Positions 14,848 through 22,681 of a stretch of 40,706 bases of DNA are shown here, piece after piece. Each line of letters starts with the position of its first letter. Position 1 is the first letter of the stretch. The stretch spans positions 1-40,706 of the forward strand of contig NZBG01000032.1 in NCBI GenBank assembly GCA_002687795.1, given 5' to 3'. The translations under genes were made by a program, and so were the position numbers. The stretch comes from Candidatus Woesearchaeota archaeon (GTDB lineage Archaea > Nanobdellota > Nanobdellia > Woesearchaeales > GCA-2687795). The notes under the pieces are model-generated. The model saw nothing but the letters and a program-made list of their open reading frames with translations. It had not been told where the DNA came from and did no database searches.

Positions 14848-15189
14848 TTATCTTGTATTACCTCTCCCGCCAGACCTGTTCAAAGGCCTTGCCTCAATCT
14901 CTGTTTCTCTTAGCATCAAAATATCCCCTATCTGCAATGGGCCTTTTGCATTTCTTCTTATAATCTTGTTTTGGTCTCTGCCATCCAGAACCTTGCATCT
15001 CACCTGGGTGGCTTCTCCCCTTGAGCCTGTCCTGCCGATTATTTCCTCAACCCTTGCAGGAAATGCCATTGAAAACCTTATGCTGCCTTTAACCTCTTCC
15101 TTTTTCTGCTGGGGAGGTTTTCCTGCAGGGGGCTTGCTATCATTTGCTTTTGGTTTTACTTCTTCCTTTTCCTTTTTTTCCTTAGCCAT
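14848..15189 (-). CDS. rps28e: Ribosomal protein S28e with long N-terminal extension
   Basis: The 113-aa protein belongs to the small subunit near the mRNA exit. The C-terminal ~70 aa is S28e: AFPARVEEIIGRTGSRGEATQVRCKVLDGRDQNKIIRRNAKGP, ending LRETEIEARPLNRSGGR. The first ~40 aa (lysine, glutamate and proline rich, ending KKEEVKGSI) is an unusual disordered-looking extension, as S28e is normally about 65-75 aa. No later ATG/GTG/TTG fits the S28e start well, apart from the Met in SMAFP. Confidence 0.95.
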   Translation of the reverse strand: MAKEKKEKEEVKPKANDSKPPAGKPPQQKKEEVKGSIRFSMAFPARVEEIIGRTGSRGEATQVRCKVLDGRDQNKIIRRNAKGPLQIGDILMLRETEIEARPLNRSGGRGNTR

Positions 15190-15193
15190 TTTT

Positions 15194-15544
15194 TTAGGTG
15201 CTCTGGATCTTCTTGATTACTTCCTGCAGCAAGTCCTTTGCTTCTCCAGCTTCAACAATTGCTATGCTTGCTGTGCCGACTCCCAGGCCTGCTGTTACCC
15301 CAAGCTCTTCTTTGCTTGGTACCTGAACGCAGGGAATCTCCTTTTCTTCTGCAAGCAAAGGCATATGCATTGTTATTTCAGGTGGGGTCACGTCCTTTGC
15401 AACAACAACAAGCTTAGCAATACCTCTCTCTATAGCTTTTGTTGTCTCGTTTGTGCCCTTCCTTATCTTGCCTGTTGTTTTAGCCACTTCAATAGCTTCG
15501 TAAACTTCTTCAACAAGCTCTTTTGAAATTTCTTTAATAGCCAT
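15194..15544 (-). CDS. rpl7ae: Ribosomal protein L7Ae
   Basis: The 116-aa kink-turn-binding protein works in the large subunit and in archaeal C/D and H/ACA RNPs and RNase P. ETTKAIERGIAKLVVVAKDVTPPEITMHMPLLAEEKEIP is the signature, followed by VPSKEELGVTAGLGVGTASIAIVE. A strong AGGAGGT ribosome-binding site stands 8 nt before the ATG. The leader is long (about 90 nt from the TATA-like TTTTTAAATA near 15660) and contains a kink-turn-like stem. That fits self-control by L7Ae as known in some archaea. It is first gene of the block down to EF-2. Confidence 0.97.
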   Translation of the reverse strand: MAIKEISKELVEEVYEAIEVAKTTGKIRKGTNETTKAIERGIAKLVVVAKDVTPPEITMHMPLLAEEKEIPCVQVPSKEELGVTAGLGVGTASIAIVEAGEAKDLLQEVIKKIQST

Positions 15545-15595
15545 TTTAATTTACCTCCTGATTATAGTGATATGAATGAAGAGAGCTAGAAAACT

Positions 15596-15637
15596 AACCT
15601 CTCTCAAACCATTTCTGGTTCTCATTAATCACAGGTT
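15596..15637 (-). promoter_or_regulatory. Kink-turn-like stem in the L7Ae 5' leader
   Basis: On the minus strand GAACCA/TGGTTT closes a GAAA tetraloop. It is flanked by GA on both sides, so two sheared G-A pairs are possible, and then by an outer AACCT/AGGTT stem. Kink-turns in L7Ae leaders mediate feedback repression in other archaea. Here the 5' internal loop is longer than the classic 3 nt, so the match is partial. Confidence 0.4.
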
Positions 15638-15690
15638 AAACTAGAGAATGTGAACTTTATTTAAAAAGGTTTCTATGGAAAACCCAAGAA

Positions 15691-16671
15691 TTAAGGCTTT
15701 ATAATAACCTTCAAGGATTCATCCCCTTCAGTTACGAGCTTGAAGCCTTTCTCAATATCTTTTAATGGGAGTCTGTGCGTTATCATATCATCCACCTTGA
15801 TTTTTCCTGAACTGAGCAGCTCAAAGGCTTCTTTCATGTCATCAGGAGCGCAATAATAAGATGCCATAATCTTAACCTCTTTTCTCCAGAAATCGTTGAC
15901 AGGCACAATAACATCTTTGTCAGGATGGGGAACAGTGAATAATATTATGGTGCCGGCTAAATCAACAGCTTTCCAGGCCTGCTCTATTGCAGGCATTGCC
16001 CCGCTGCATACAATAACAACATCAAATTTCTCTTTGAGCTCTTCTTTAGCATTAAATGTTCTGGCTCCTAATTTCTCTGCGAATTTTAATCTGTTTTCAT
16101 TGATGTCTGTTGAGGTTACTATTGCCTTTTTATTGAGCGCCAGCTTTATGTGCAACAGGCCGGACATGCCACTGCCTAAAATTAGAACATTATCATTTTC
16201 CTTTATTCCTGCAAATTTCTGCGCCCTTACTACACATGCCAAAGGTTCTACAAAAGTTGCAGTGTCATAGCTCATATCCTTTGGAATCAAGAAAACAGCA
16301 TTATTGACAAGCTCTTCAGGGATAAGTACAAATTCAGAGAATGCTCCCGGCAGTCTTGCCTTTGCATTCGGGCATACTGAATGATGGCCTTTTTTGCAGT
16401 ATTTGCAGTTGCTACAGCCTATTTTAGGGGCTACAAAGATCCTGTCCCCTTTTTTGTAATTATCAACAGAAGAGCCTATCTCAACAATCTCTCCGCTGGC
16501 TTCATGGCCTGGGATAAGCGGTGCTCTTGGCAGCCTGTACCATTCAACAATATCGCTGCCGCATATTCCGCAGGAATGAACTTTGAATAGAATTTCATTG
16601 GCTTGCGGCTTAGGCTTTTCTCTTTCTTCTATCCTTATATCATTATTGTTATACCAGACTGTAACCTTCAT
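15691..16671 (-). CDS. Zinc-dependent medium-chain dehydrogenase
   Basis: The 326-aa enzyme belongs to the sorbitol/threonine/alcohol dehydrogenase family. The catalytic zinc site is in HSCGICGSDIVEW and GHEASGEIVEIG. The structural zinc cysteines are CSNCKYCKKGHHSVC, the NAD(P) fold is VLILGSGMSGLLHIKLAL, and an acidic residue at the end of beta-2 (TSTDINENR) suggests NAD. The substrate cannot be read from sequence. It is 16 nt downstream of a DhnA/LsrF-type aldolase in the same operon, so a sugar-phosphate or polyol alcohol is likely. The length is slightly short (usual about 340-350). Confidence 0.9.
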   Translation of the reverse strand: MKVTVWYNNNDIRIEEREKPKPQANEILFKVHSCGICGSDIVEWYRLPRAPLIPGHEASGEIVEIGSSVDNYKKGDRIFVAPKIGCSNCKYCKKGHHSVCPNAKARLPGAFSEFVLIPEELVNNAVFLIPKDMSYDTATFVEPLACVVRAQKFAGIKENDNVLILGSGMSGLLHIKLALNKKAIVTSTDINENRLKFAEKLGARTFNAKEELKEKFDVVIVCSGAMPAIEQAWKAVDLAGTIILFTVPHPDKDVIVPVNDFWRKEVKIMASYYCAPDDMKEAFELLSSGKIKVDDMITHRLPLKDIEKGFKLVTEGDESLKVIIKP

Positions 16672-16687
16672 TTAGATTCCTCGGGGC

Positions 16688-17467
16688 CTATTTGCTTTTG
16701 TCAAAGATATCCTGTGCTTCCTTTACAGTTGCATCTTTGTGTATTATAGCTTGGAGAGCTGCTGCCATTGCAACCGGATGCGCATGCTGCCAGACGTTCC
16801 TTCCGAGGTTAATCCCAACAGCGCCTTTCTGCATTCCGTCATGCACAAACTCAAACACTTCTTTTTCCGTCTCGCATTTAGGGCCGCCTGCAATAACCAC
16901 AGGAACAGGGCAGCCTTCCACAACCTTATCAAAGTCCTCGCACCAGTATGTTTTAACAACACTAGCCCCTAATTCAGCTGCTATCCTTGAGCATAAGCCA
17001 AGATAACGCGCATCTCTTTTTTCTAATTCCTTGCCAACAGCTGTAACCCCCATCACAGGGATTCCATACTCCTGGCATTCATTCACAAGCTTTGAGAAAT
17101 TCATCAGGGTCTGGTGCTCATATTTAGCGCCAACATAGATAGAAAACCCAACTGCCTGAGCATTAAGCCTTAACACTTCCTGGATTGAGGTTGTGATTTC
17201 CTCATTTGATAAGTTATCTCCAATTATGCTGTTACCCCCTGAAACCCTGAGTATGATTGGCTTGGTGTTTTCAGGCTCAACACAGTTTCTTAGAACTCCT
17301 CTTGTCATAAAAAGTGCATCAACATAAGGCAGTAATGGTTTAATGGTTTCTCCTGGCTTCTCCAGCTTGCTGGTTGGCCCAAGAAAGTAGCCATGATCAA
17401 CTGGCATAAAAAAGCATTTGCCATTTGGCATTAATTTTGCTAACCTATTCTTCATTCCCCAATCCAT
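16688..17467 (-). CDS. DhnA/LsrF-type class I aldolase
   Basis: The 259-aa TIM-barrel aldolase is related to archaeal fructose-bisphosphate aldolase and LsrF. CFFMPVDHGYFLGPTSKLEKP gives the N-terminal phosphate/active-site loop. The Schiff-base lysine is in ASVVKTYWCEDF, and VVIAGGPKCETEKEVFEFVHDGMQKGAVGINLGRNVWQ forms the C-terminal phosphate site. FALMTRG-like ALFMTRGVLR is also typical. LsrF-like (thiolase/aldolase on phosphorylated C5 compounds) and fructose-bisphosphate aldolase activities are both possible. It lies between the small Cys protein and the dehydrogenase. Confidence 0.88.
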   Translation of the reverse strand: MDWGMKNRLAKLMPNGKCFFMPVDHGYFLGPTSKLEKPGETIKPLLPYVDALFMTRGVLRNCVEPENTKPIILRVSGGNSIIGDNLSNEEITTSIQEVLRLNAQAVGFSIYVGAKYEHQTLMNFSKLVNECQEYGIPVMGVTAVGKELEKRDARYLGLCSRIAAELGASVVKTYWCEDFDKVVEGCPVPVVIAGGPKCETEKEVFEFVHDGMQKGAVGINLGRNVWQHAHPVAMAAALQAIIHKDATVKEAQDIFDKSK

Positions 17468-17486
17468 TTTAAGTACCCCCGATTAT

Positions 17487-17699
17487 TTATTGTTCTGGCT
17501 TGATTACTTCAAAGCCTTTGTCAATCAGCCAATGATGAAACTGCCATGTTGTGAATTTGCAGCCTGTCCTGCAGGAAGCTCTTATCTTTTCATATTCTTC
17601 AGAGCCTTCCTCAAGAGAATTTAGCTGAAGCTGCACCGGGCATTTTACATCATTGCAAAATTCCCTTTTCTTATAATCAGTATATCCTGGTATTGCCAT
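17487..17699 (-). CDS. Small four-cysteine protein, 70 aa
   Basis: The sequence shows FCNDVKCPVQ and a second pair CRTGC, then TTWQFHHWLIDKGFEVIKP. Two C-x3/4-C pairs suggest a zinc or iron-sulfur site. It is first gene of the aldolase/dehydrogenase operon, and a TATA-like TTTATATAT lies about 25-30 nt upstream, so it is probably leaderless. The gap to the aldolase is 19 nt. The WQFHHWLIDKG motif is strikingly aromatic. I know of no experimental function; a link to the aldolase is inferred from context. Confidence 0.8.
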   Translation of the reverse strand: MAIPGYTDYKKREFCNDVKCPVQLQLNSLEEGSEEYEKIRASCRTGCKFTTWQFHHWLIDKGFEVIKPEQ

Positions 17700-17744
17700 A
17701 TGAGAAGGGAAAGAGGGTTGATATATAAAATTTATGCTGTTTGA

Positions 17745-17920
17745 AAAAAATCGAGGGCTTTACCCTGCCATAAATGACAGGGATTCAGCCAGCTCTATTT
17801 TTGAGCATCCTAAGAAATTGCGGAGCAATTTCTGGGACACCAAAAATTCCAAAGGAATTTTTTAGTGAATAAGAACGGGCATTCGTCCCCTGCTTAAAAG
17901 TAGGGAATTCCTACCCGTTT
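17745..17920 (+). ncRNA. Highly structured intergenic region (four stem-loops)
   Basis: This is the 267-bp gap between divergent operons. In order it holds: nested stems GGCT/AGCC and CCCTG/CAGGG (about 17755-17800); a 9-bp perfect hairpin AGAAATTGC..GCAATTTCT (17813-17833, loop GGA); a 9-bp hairpin AAAAATTCC..GGAATTTTT (17842-17862, loop AAA); and AACGGG/CCCGTT (17874-17919) with an inner GTAGG/CCTAC. No ORF fits. It may be a small RNA or a cluster of hairpin repeats; I do not recognise a family. Confidence 0.4.
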
Positions 17921-17966
17921 TATTTAATCTAAAAATATATATATAACAAAGAATTAACATAAAGTT

Positions 17967-19088
17967 ATGCAGGCCTTAGCAATAACATCAAAAGGAATGG
18001 AAGATATCGCAGCATTAGAGATAAAGGAACTGATTAAAGCAGAGAGCAGTGTGAAGGAGTCCTGCGTGATGTTTGAGCCTAAGAAACTGGAGGATTTATG
18101 CACTTTGTGCTATAAGGCACAGTCAGTTTCAAGGATTTTGGTTCTGTTCCATCATTTTAAGTTTAAAGATAAGGCTGATTTACTTAAGAAGATTAATCTT
18201 GAAAAGATTGATTATAACAAATGGCTTGATAAAAAGAACACATTCAAGATAGAATGCGAAAGGCTTGGAAAACATAACTTCTCAAGCCAGGAGATTGAGC
18301 AGGAGATAGGGGAACTTATTTCTGTTAAGAATAAGGTTGAGCTAAAGAACCCTGATATTACATTTTATGCTTATATTTTTGATAAAGAGCTTTATTTTGG
18401 GATAGATTTCTCAGGGTTTGAGCTAAGCAAAAGGCATTACAAGATATTTAACCATCCCAATGATATCAAGGGCCATATTGCTTATGTGTTGGTAAGGCTT
18501 AGCGGGTTTAAAGTTGGGGATGTTCTTTTAGACCCTTTCTGCAAGACAGGGGTTATAGCAATTGAGGCAGCATTATTTGCTTCAGGTTTTCCTGTTAATT
18601 ATTTTAGCAAGGATAAGTTTGGGTTTTTGAAGTTAAAGCCTATAAAGAAGTTTAATTTTGATACGGTTGACAAGAAAACAAAGAAAATTAAAAAACATAT
18701 ATTCGGTTATGAAAAATCATCCTTTTACACACAGTCTGCTAAGAAGAATGCTAAGATTGCAGGCGTTAATGATATGGCTGAGTTCTCCAGCAATGATGTT
18801 GAATGGGTTGATACGCACTTTAAAGAAAAGGAAGTGAACAGGATAGTTACATATCCTCCTATACTTTCTAAGAAGAGCAATAAGAATGAGATATTAAAGC
18901 TTTACCAGGAGCTGTTCTATCAGGCTAATTATTGTTTGGCTAAGGATGGAAGGATAGTTGTCCTGACTAAAGATATTGAGCTGTTTAAGGAGAAAGCTAA
19001 GGGGTATAAGTTTAAGGTTGTTGAGGAGAGGAAGGTTTGGATAGGGGAGATGGTTATGGACATTGTTGTGTTTGGAAAAGGTTTATAA
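17967..19088 (+). CDS. THUMP-domain RNA methyltransferase (Trm14/RlmL-like)
   Basis: The 373-aa protein has an N-terminal ferredoxin-like/THUMP region (about 1-165: GMEDIAALEIKELI; FKIECERLGKHNFSSQEIEQEIG) and a C-terminal Rossmann methyltransferase. The SAM site is VLLDPFCKTGVIAIEAALFA, with GYEKSSFYTQSAKKNAKIAGV as acidic loop. Relatives (Trm14) make m2G6 in tRNA. The catalytic (N/D)PPY is replaced by TYPPILSKK, so activity may differ. A TATA-like AAATATATATATAA precedes the ATG by about 25-30 nt. The 3' end is followed closely by mtnA. Confidence 0.85.
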   Translation: MQALAITSKGMEDIAALEIKELIKAESSVKESCVMFEPKKLEDLCTLCYKAQSVSRILVLFHHFKFKDKADLLKKINLEKIDYNKWLDKKNTFKIECERLGKHNFSSQEIEQEIGELISVKNKVELKNPDITFYAYIFDKELYFGIDFSGFELSKRHYKIFNHPNDIKGHIAYVLVRLSGFKVGDVLLDPFCKTGVIAIEAALFASGFPVNYFSKDKFGFLKLKPIKKFNFDTVDKKTKKIKKHIFGYEKSSFYTQSAKKNAKIAGVNDMAEFSSNDVEWVDTHFKEKEVNRIVTYPPILSKKSNKNEILKLYQELFYQANYCLAKDGRIVVLTKDIELFKEKAKGYKFKVVEERKVWIGEMVMDIVVFGKGL

Positions 19089-19122
19089 TATTAGGCTGAT
19101 TATCCTTTCTTAGGCGATACTT

Positions 19123-20226
19123 ATGAATGTTGATGGAAAACACTACAGAACAATCTGGCTGAAAGAAGATGATAATAAGGTTGTTCAGATAATTGATCAA
19201 AGACCTCTCCCGTATGAATTTGTAATTGAAGATCTTAGAACTGTTGATGATGTTGCAGTAGCTATAAAGGATATGCATGTTAGGGGCGCAGGATTAATTG
19301 GGGCAACTGCTGGTTATGGTATGTATATTGCAGCCTTGGAAGCGCCAAAAGAAGGTTTTGATGATTTCTTGAATAAAGCTGGTGAGAAATTAAAAGCAAC
19401 AAGGCCCACTGCTGTTAATCTTGCATGGGCTGTTAAAAGGCAACTTGATGCTGTATCAAAAGGAAGTTCTGTTGATGAAAAAAGAGAAATTGCATTTAAG
19501 GTTGCTAAAGATATTGCTAATGAGGATGCTGAGTATTGCAGAAGAATAGGAGAGCATGGAATGAAGATTATTGAGGAGATAAGCAAGAGAAATAATGGTG
19601 AAGTTGTGAATATCCTCACGCACTGCAATGCTGGCTGGCTTGCGTTTGTTGATTTTGGTTCAGCTACTTCTCCTATCTATGCTGCTTTTGATAAGGGGAT
19701 TAAGGTTCATGTTTATGTGGATGAGACAAGGCCTAGAAATCAGGGTGCAAGGCTTACTGCCTGGGAACTTCTTAACCAGGGGGTGCCTCATACTGTGATA
19801 CCTGATAATGTGGGTGGCCATCTTATGCAGCATGGTATGGTTGATATGGTTATTGTTGGCACTGACAGGACTACTTATACTGGTGATGTTGCTAATAAGA
19901 TTGGAACTTATCTTAAGGCATTGGCAGCAAAGGATAATGATATCCCATTTTATGTAGCGCTTCCTTCCTCAACATTTGACTGGACAAAAGAGGATGGTGT
20001 TAAAGATATTCCTATTGAAGAAAGAGGAGCTGAAGAGGTTAAGTATATCCAAGGATTATGTGAGGGTGAGATTAAGAAGGTTCTTTTAACACCAGAGAAA
20101 AGCCCTGCTACGAATTATGCATTTGATGTGACTCCTGCTAGGTTGGTTACTGGACTCATCACAGAAAGAGGTATATGCAAGGCTGATAAGGATAGTATAT
20201 TAGAACTTTACCCTGAGCATAAATAA
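19123..20226 (+). CDS. mtnA: S-methyl-5-thioribose-1-phosphate isomerase family (MtnA)
   Basis: The 367-aa aldose-ketose isomerase belongs to the eIF2B-related fold. VRGAGLIGATAGYGM, NLAWAV, THCNAGWLAFVDFGSATSPIYAA, YVDETRPRNQGARLTAWEL, GTDRTTYTGDVANKIGTY and FYVALPSSTFD follow the MtnA order, including the conserved Cys (HCNAG) and Asp (GTDR). It acts in methionine salvage or, in archaea, possibly on related deoxy-/ribose phosphates. The TYTGDV spelling differs from the common xxNGDV, so a related sugar phosphate is possible. It lies 34 bp after the methyltransferase gene and is probably co-transcribed with it. Confidence 0.9.
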   Translation: MNVDGKHYRTIWLKEDDNKVVQIIDQRPLPYEFVIEDLRTVDDVAVAIKDMHVRGAGLIGATAGYGMYIAALEAPKEGFDDFLNKAGEKLKATRPTAVNLAWAVKRQLDAVSKGSSVDEKREIAFKVAKDIANEDAEYCRRIGEHGMKIIEEISKRNNGEVVNILTHCNAGWLAFVDFGSATSPIYAAFDKGIKVHVYVDETRPRNQGARLTAWELLNQGVPHTVIPDNVGGHLMQHGMVDMVIVGTDRTTYTGDVANKIGTYLKALAAKDNDIPFYVALPSSTFDWTKEDGVKDIPIEERGAEEVKYIQGLCEGEIKKVLLTPEKSPATNYAFDVTPARLVTGLITERGICKADKDSILELYPEHK

Positions 20227-20235
20227 ATACAAGAA

Positions 20236-20247
20236 TATTTATATAAT
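20236..20247 (+). promoter_or_regulatory. TATA box for aEF-1beta
   Basis: TATTTATATAAT lies about 25-30 nt before the ATG at 20270, a typical archaeal spacing for a nearly leaderless mRNA. Confidence 0.5.
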
Positions 20248-20269
20248 ATCATACAAACCTATATCTAAA

Positions 20270-20545
20270 ATGACAAATGTAATAGTAACAATGAAAATCA
20301 TGCCTTCTTCTCCTGATTCAGACTTAAAGGCAATAGAAGAAGAGGCTAAGAAGGAAATCTCTGAGTTTGGCGGTGAGGTTGGCAAGACTGAACAAGAGCC
20401 AATAGCATTTGGGCTAAAAGCGTTAATGCTTTACTTTGTAATGGATGAGAGCCTTGGCTCAACAGAGGATTTAGAGGAAAAGGTTAAGAAGATAAAAGAT
20501 GTTAATTCTGTTGAAGTTCCTGATGTGAGAAGGGCGATAGGTTAA
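20270..20545 (+). CDS. ef1b: Elongation factor aEF-1 beta
   Basis: The 91-aa guanine-nucleotide exchange factor recharges aEF-1alpha with GTP. MTNVIVTMKIMPSSPDSDLKAIEEEAK, EPIAFGLKALMLYFVMDE and KIKDVNSVEVPDVRRAIG cover the whole alpha-beta domain, at the normal archaeal length. An 8-bp hairpin with a TGC loop follows immediately after the stop. Confidence 0.96.
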   Translation: MTNVIVTMKIMPSSPDSDLKAIEEEAKKEISEFGGEVGKTEQEPIAFGLKALMLYFVMDESLGSTEDLEEKVKKIKDVNSVEVPDVRRAIG

Positions 20546-20546
20546 A

Positions 20547-20565
20547 TGTTTAACTGCGTTAAACA
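20547..20565 (+). terminator. 8-bp hairpin after aEF-1beta
   Basis: TGTTTAAC and GTTAAACA pair around the 3-nt loop TGC, 2 nt after the stop codon. It has the same perfect-stem, 3-nt-loop design as elsewhere in the window. A terminator or processing role is inferred from position. Confidence 0.45.
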
Positions 20566-20608
20566 ACATACAAATACTAAAGAAGAATATTCATAAGATT
20601 AGTTGTTA

Positions 20609-21052
20609 CTATGTTAATTCAGATGTTGCTCGATCTTTCTTTAAATCATGAGAGAATATTAAAGCAATAACTAGAAGTCCTAAAACAAAACAAATATTAC
20701 TTGCCCATGTTAGAATTGTAACTTTATTACTATATTCTTTTATTTTACCTGTAATAATTTCAAGTTCATCCCTTCTTTCTCGCCATTCTGATTGGTCTAT
20801 TTGTCCCATATTGTAGCTTAAATTTGCCATATCTATATTTTTATTTATTACAGCTTCTTTTATTGCCATTAATTTGTACCATTCAGAATATGAATAATCA
20901 TAAACAAAGTCAAAAAGGATTTCATTTTTTTTATCAAATTCTGTTATTATATTTTGATAATCATTATTAGCCAAACCACTAAAGAACTGAGATAAACCAA
21001 ATAATAAAACTAATATAATACCTAAGACTTCTGTTTTATTCTTTTTGTTCAT
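20609..21052 (-). CDS. Two-span membrane protein, unknown function
   Basis: The 147-aa protein has an N-terminal span (VLGIILVLLFGLSQFFSGLA, ~9-28), a charged middle of about 80 aa (WYKLMAIKEAVINKN..QIDQSEWRERRDELEIITGKIKEY) and a second span (ILTWASNICFVLGLLVIALIF, ~113-133). A TATA-like TTTATATAAG lies about 25 nt before the ATG. Base composition is clearly more AT-rich than the flanking housekeeping genes. I recognise no family. It sits at the left edge of an accessory-looking island. Confidence 0.65.
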   Translation of the reverse strand: MNKKNKTEVLGIILVLLFGLSQFFSGLANNDYQNIITEFDKKNEILFDFVYDYSYSEWYKLMAIKEAVINKNIDMANLSYNMGQIDQSEWRERRDELEIITGKIKEYSNKVTILTWASNICFVLGLLVIALIFSHDLKKDRATSELT

Positions 21053-21144
21053 AATATCATATGAGACAAAGCTTATATAAATAAAATTAGCTTTTGTAGT
21101 ATATGATTGTAGTATGTGGCGTTTGTCATAAGAAGATACATAAT

Positions 21145-21426
21145 TTAACTTAGATTGTACGGAGCTTTGGCAATATAAAAACCGATTATCGAGCCCATAA
21201 AACCTATTAGATATTCTGGTATAGATCTACTTTTAAATAGCAATAACAAGAAAGTGATAGTAATAAGAACACAAATAATATTCCCTACAACATAATGCAA
21301 TTTTGTTAATATAGGTTTTGGTCCTAATAGGTTTTTATCATCAAAAGAAATAGTATCTATGTTTCCTGTTTCCTCAAAATCTTCTATATCATTAATCTTT
21401 TTTTTCTCGGAGATATTTTCTATCAT
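21145..21426 (-). CDS. Small two-span membrane protein downstream of an RHH protein
   Basis: The 93-aa protein has a soluble N-terminus of about 45 aa (acidic: DIEDFEETGNIDTISFDDK), then two spans (VVGNIICVLITITFLLLLF; YLIGFMGSIIGFYIA) and a short tail. The ATG lies 6 nt after the stop of the RHH gene, so the pair is probably one operon. The composition is AT-rich like its neighbours. No family is recognised. The tight pairing with a DNA-binding protein suggests a regulated membrane effector, but that is inference. Confidence 0.65.
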   Translation of the reverse strand: MIENISEKKKINDIEDFEETGNIDTISFDDKNLLGPKPILTKLHYVVGNIICVLITITFLLLLFKSRSIPEYLIGFMGSIIGFYIAKAPYNLS

Positions 21427-21432
21427 TTAAGT

Positions 21433-21645
21433 TTACCTAAGAGTCAAAACACGTGTTTCTTTATTTGACTTAGGATCTCTAATAATTATTTCATTCCCTT
21501 TTTCTTTTTGAAGTTCAAGGAATTTTGTTACAGAAAGACTGGCCCTAATGACTTCAGTTATTGTTGAAGCATCTAACTTACCTTTCAATTCTTCGAGTTC
21601 TTTTTGAGCTTTGGAACTTAGTTCTATATGTATTTTTTTTGCCAT
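21433..21645 (-). CDS. Ribbon-helix-helix (CopG/MetJ-like) DNA-binding protein
   Basis: The protein has 70 aa from the ATG at 21645; the TTG at 21654 used by the track is less likely, because AGGAGGT lies 8 nt before the ATG. KKIHIELSSKAQKELEELKGKLDASTITEVIRASLSVTKFLELQKEKG fits the RHH beta-strand, helix, helix pattern, followed by EIIIRDPKSNKETRVLTLR. It probably binds DNA as a dimer and regulates its own operon with the 2-span membrane protein. Confidence 0.75.
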   Translation of the reverse strand: MAKKIHIELSSKAQKELEELKGKLDASTITEVIRASLSVTKFLELQKEKGNEIIIRDPKSNKETRVLTLR

Positions 21646-21862
21646 TTGGTCCAACCTCCTTTTTATATTTAAAAATAATATAATCCTTAGTATTTAAATA
21701 TGTTTGTATTTAAGCTATTAATGGGAGGGAATAACTACATAGTCAATACATTTAATATACATAATTAACCCCCACAATATACTAAGAAGGGGGTAAAATA
21801 TATAAACTTATTTGTTTTAAACTATAATAATTTTAGCTTATTAAATTATATATCAAATAAGA

Positions 21863-22681
21863 ATGAAGTCTGATAAAGAATTATTGAAAGCGGAGGAAGA
21901 AATAAAGAGGCTCTTAAGTGAGATTGAACATGCTTTGGGCCATGGATTAATCATTTTAGTCTATAATCCTTTAGAAAGTGGAGGCGAAATTATCCCAGGA
22001 GATAGTGATAAAATCTTTTCCTTCTTATATGGATTAAATATTCAACAAGCAGTAGTTATTATTGATGGTCCAGGAGGAAATTTTAATGAAGGAATACATA
22101 TCTCAAATATTTTTAGGAATAAGTTATCAACATACAAAACAGTTGTGCCTCTTATTTGTGGGTCTTCATTATGTTTTACAGTATTAAAATCCGACATGTT
22201 AATTCTTTTGAAAGGAGGGATAATCACACAAATAGATCCCTGCTTTGAGTATAATGGAAAGATTCTTAGAGCTATTCAACACTTGAAGGATAATGATCCA
22301 GTTATCAAAGATAAAGCTAGGGAAATTCTCAGATATGCAGAAGAACAAATTCTTAAATTAATTGGAGAAAAACCATCTTTATTCAAACATAAAAAACATG
22401 ATTTTGGATCGATAGAACATGAAAATATCGTGGAAGGCTTAATGAACAGAAAAGAACATTGTGATGAAGTAGAAAGTATTGCATTCCAATATATCCCCTT
22501 TAAAGTTCATTTTAATGATGATAAAAATTTAGCCTCTCTTTCTAAAGAGCTTATAAAGGCTATTCAAAATTATTTAATTGATACAAAAAGAAGATTCTGC
22601 TTAGGATGCAATTATGAAACAGAGGTTTTTGATGGAATAACTAAATCGACAAGGAAGGGGAAGTTGTTGTTTTCTCCTTAA
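21863..22681 (+). CDS. SDH/ClpP-fold serine protease-like protein
   Basis: The 272-aa protein resembles the SDH (serine dehydrogenase proteinase) group of the ClpP/SppA superfamily. It has an oxyanion-type strand IIDGPGGNFNEGIHISNIF, then a candidate nucleophile region VVPLICGSSLCFTVLKSDMLIL (serine in the position of the usual SAG/SAA) and IITQIDPCFEYNG, equivalent to the G-x-IDP motif. It has no signal peptide or clear membrane span, so it is probably cytoplasmic. The C-terminus has a CLGC pair. AT-rich codon use sets it apart from the surrounding housekeeping genes. Such proteins are often mobile or defence-associated, but no direct partner is visible except the RHH operon on the other strand. 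Confidence 0.7.
   Translation: MKSDKELLKAEEEIKRLLSEIEHALGHGLIILVYNPLESGGEIIPGDSDKIFSFLYGLNIQQAVVIIDGPGGNFNEGIHISNIFRNKLSTYKTVVPLICGSSLCFTVLKSDMLILLKGGIITQIDPCFEYNGKILRAIQHLKDNDPVIKDKAREILRYAEEQILKLIGEKPSLFKHKKHDFGSIEHENIVEGLMNRKEHCDEVESIAFQYIPFKVHFNDDKNLASLSKELIKAIQNYLIDTKRRFCLGCNYETEVFDGITKSTRKGKLLFSP

Noticed and set aside
14753-15526. Long + strand ORF of 257 aa
   Set aside because: It is a shadow antisense to L24e, S28e and L7Ae, rich in Cys/Phe/Leu as expected from antisense reading.
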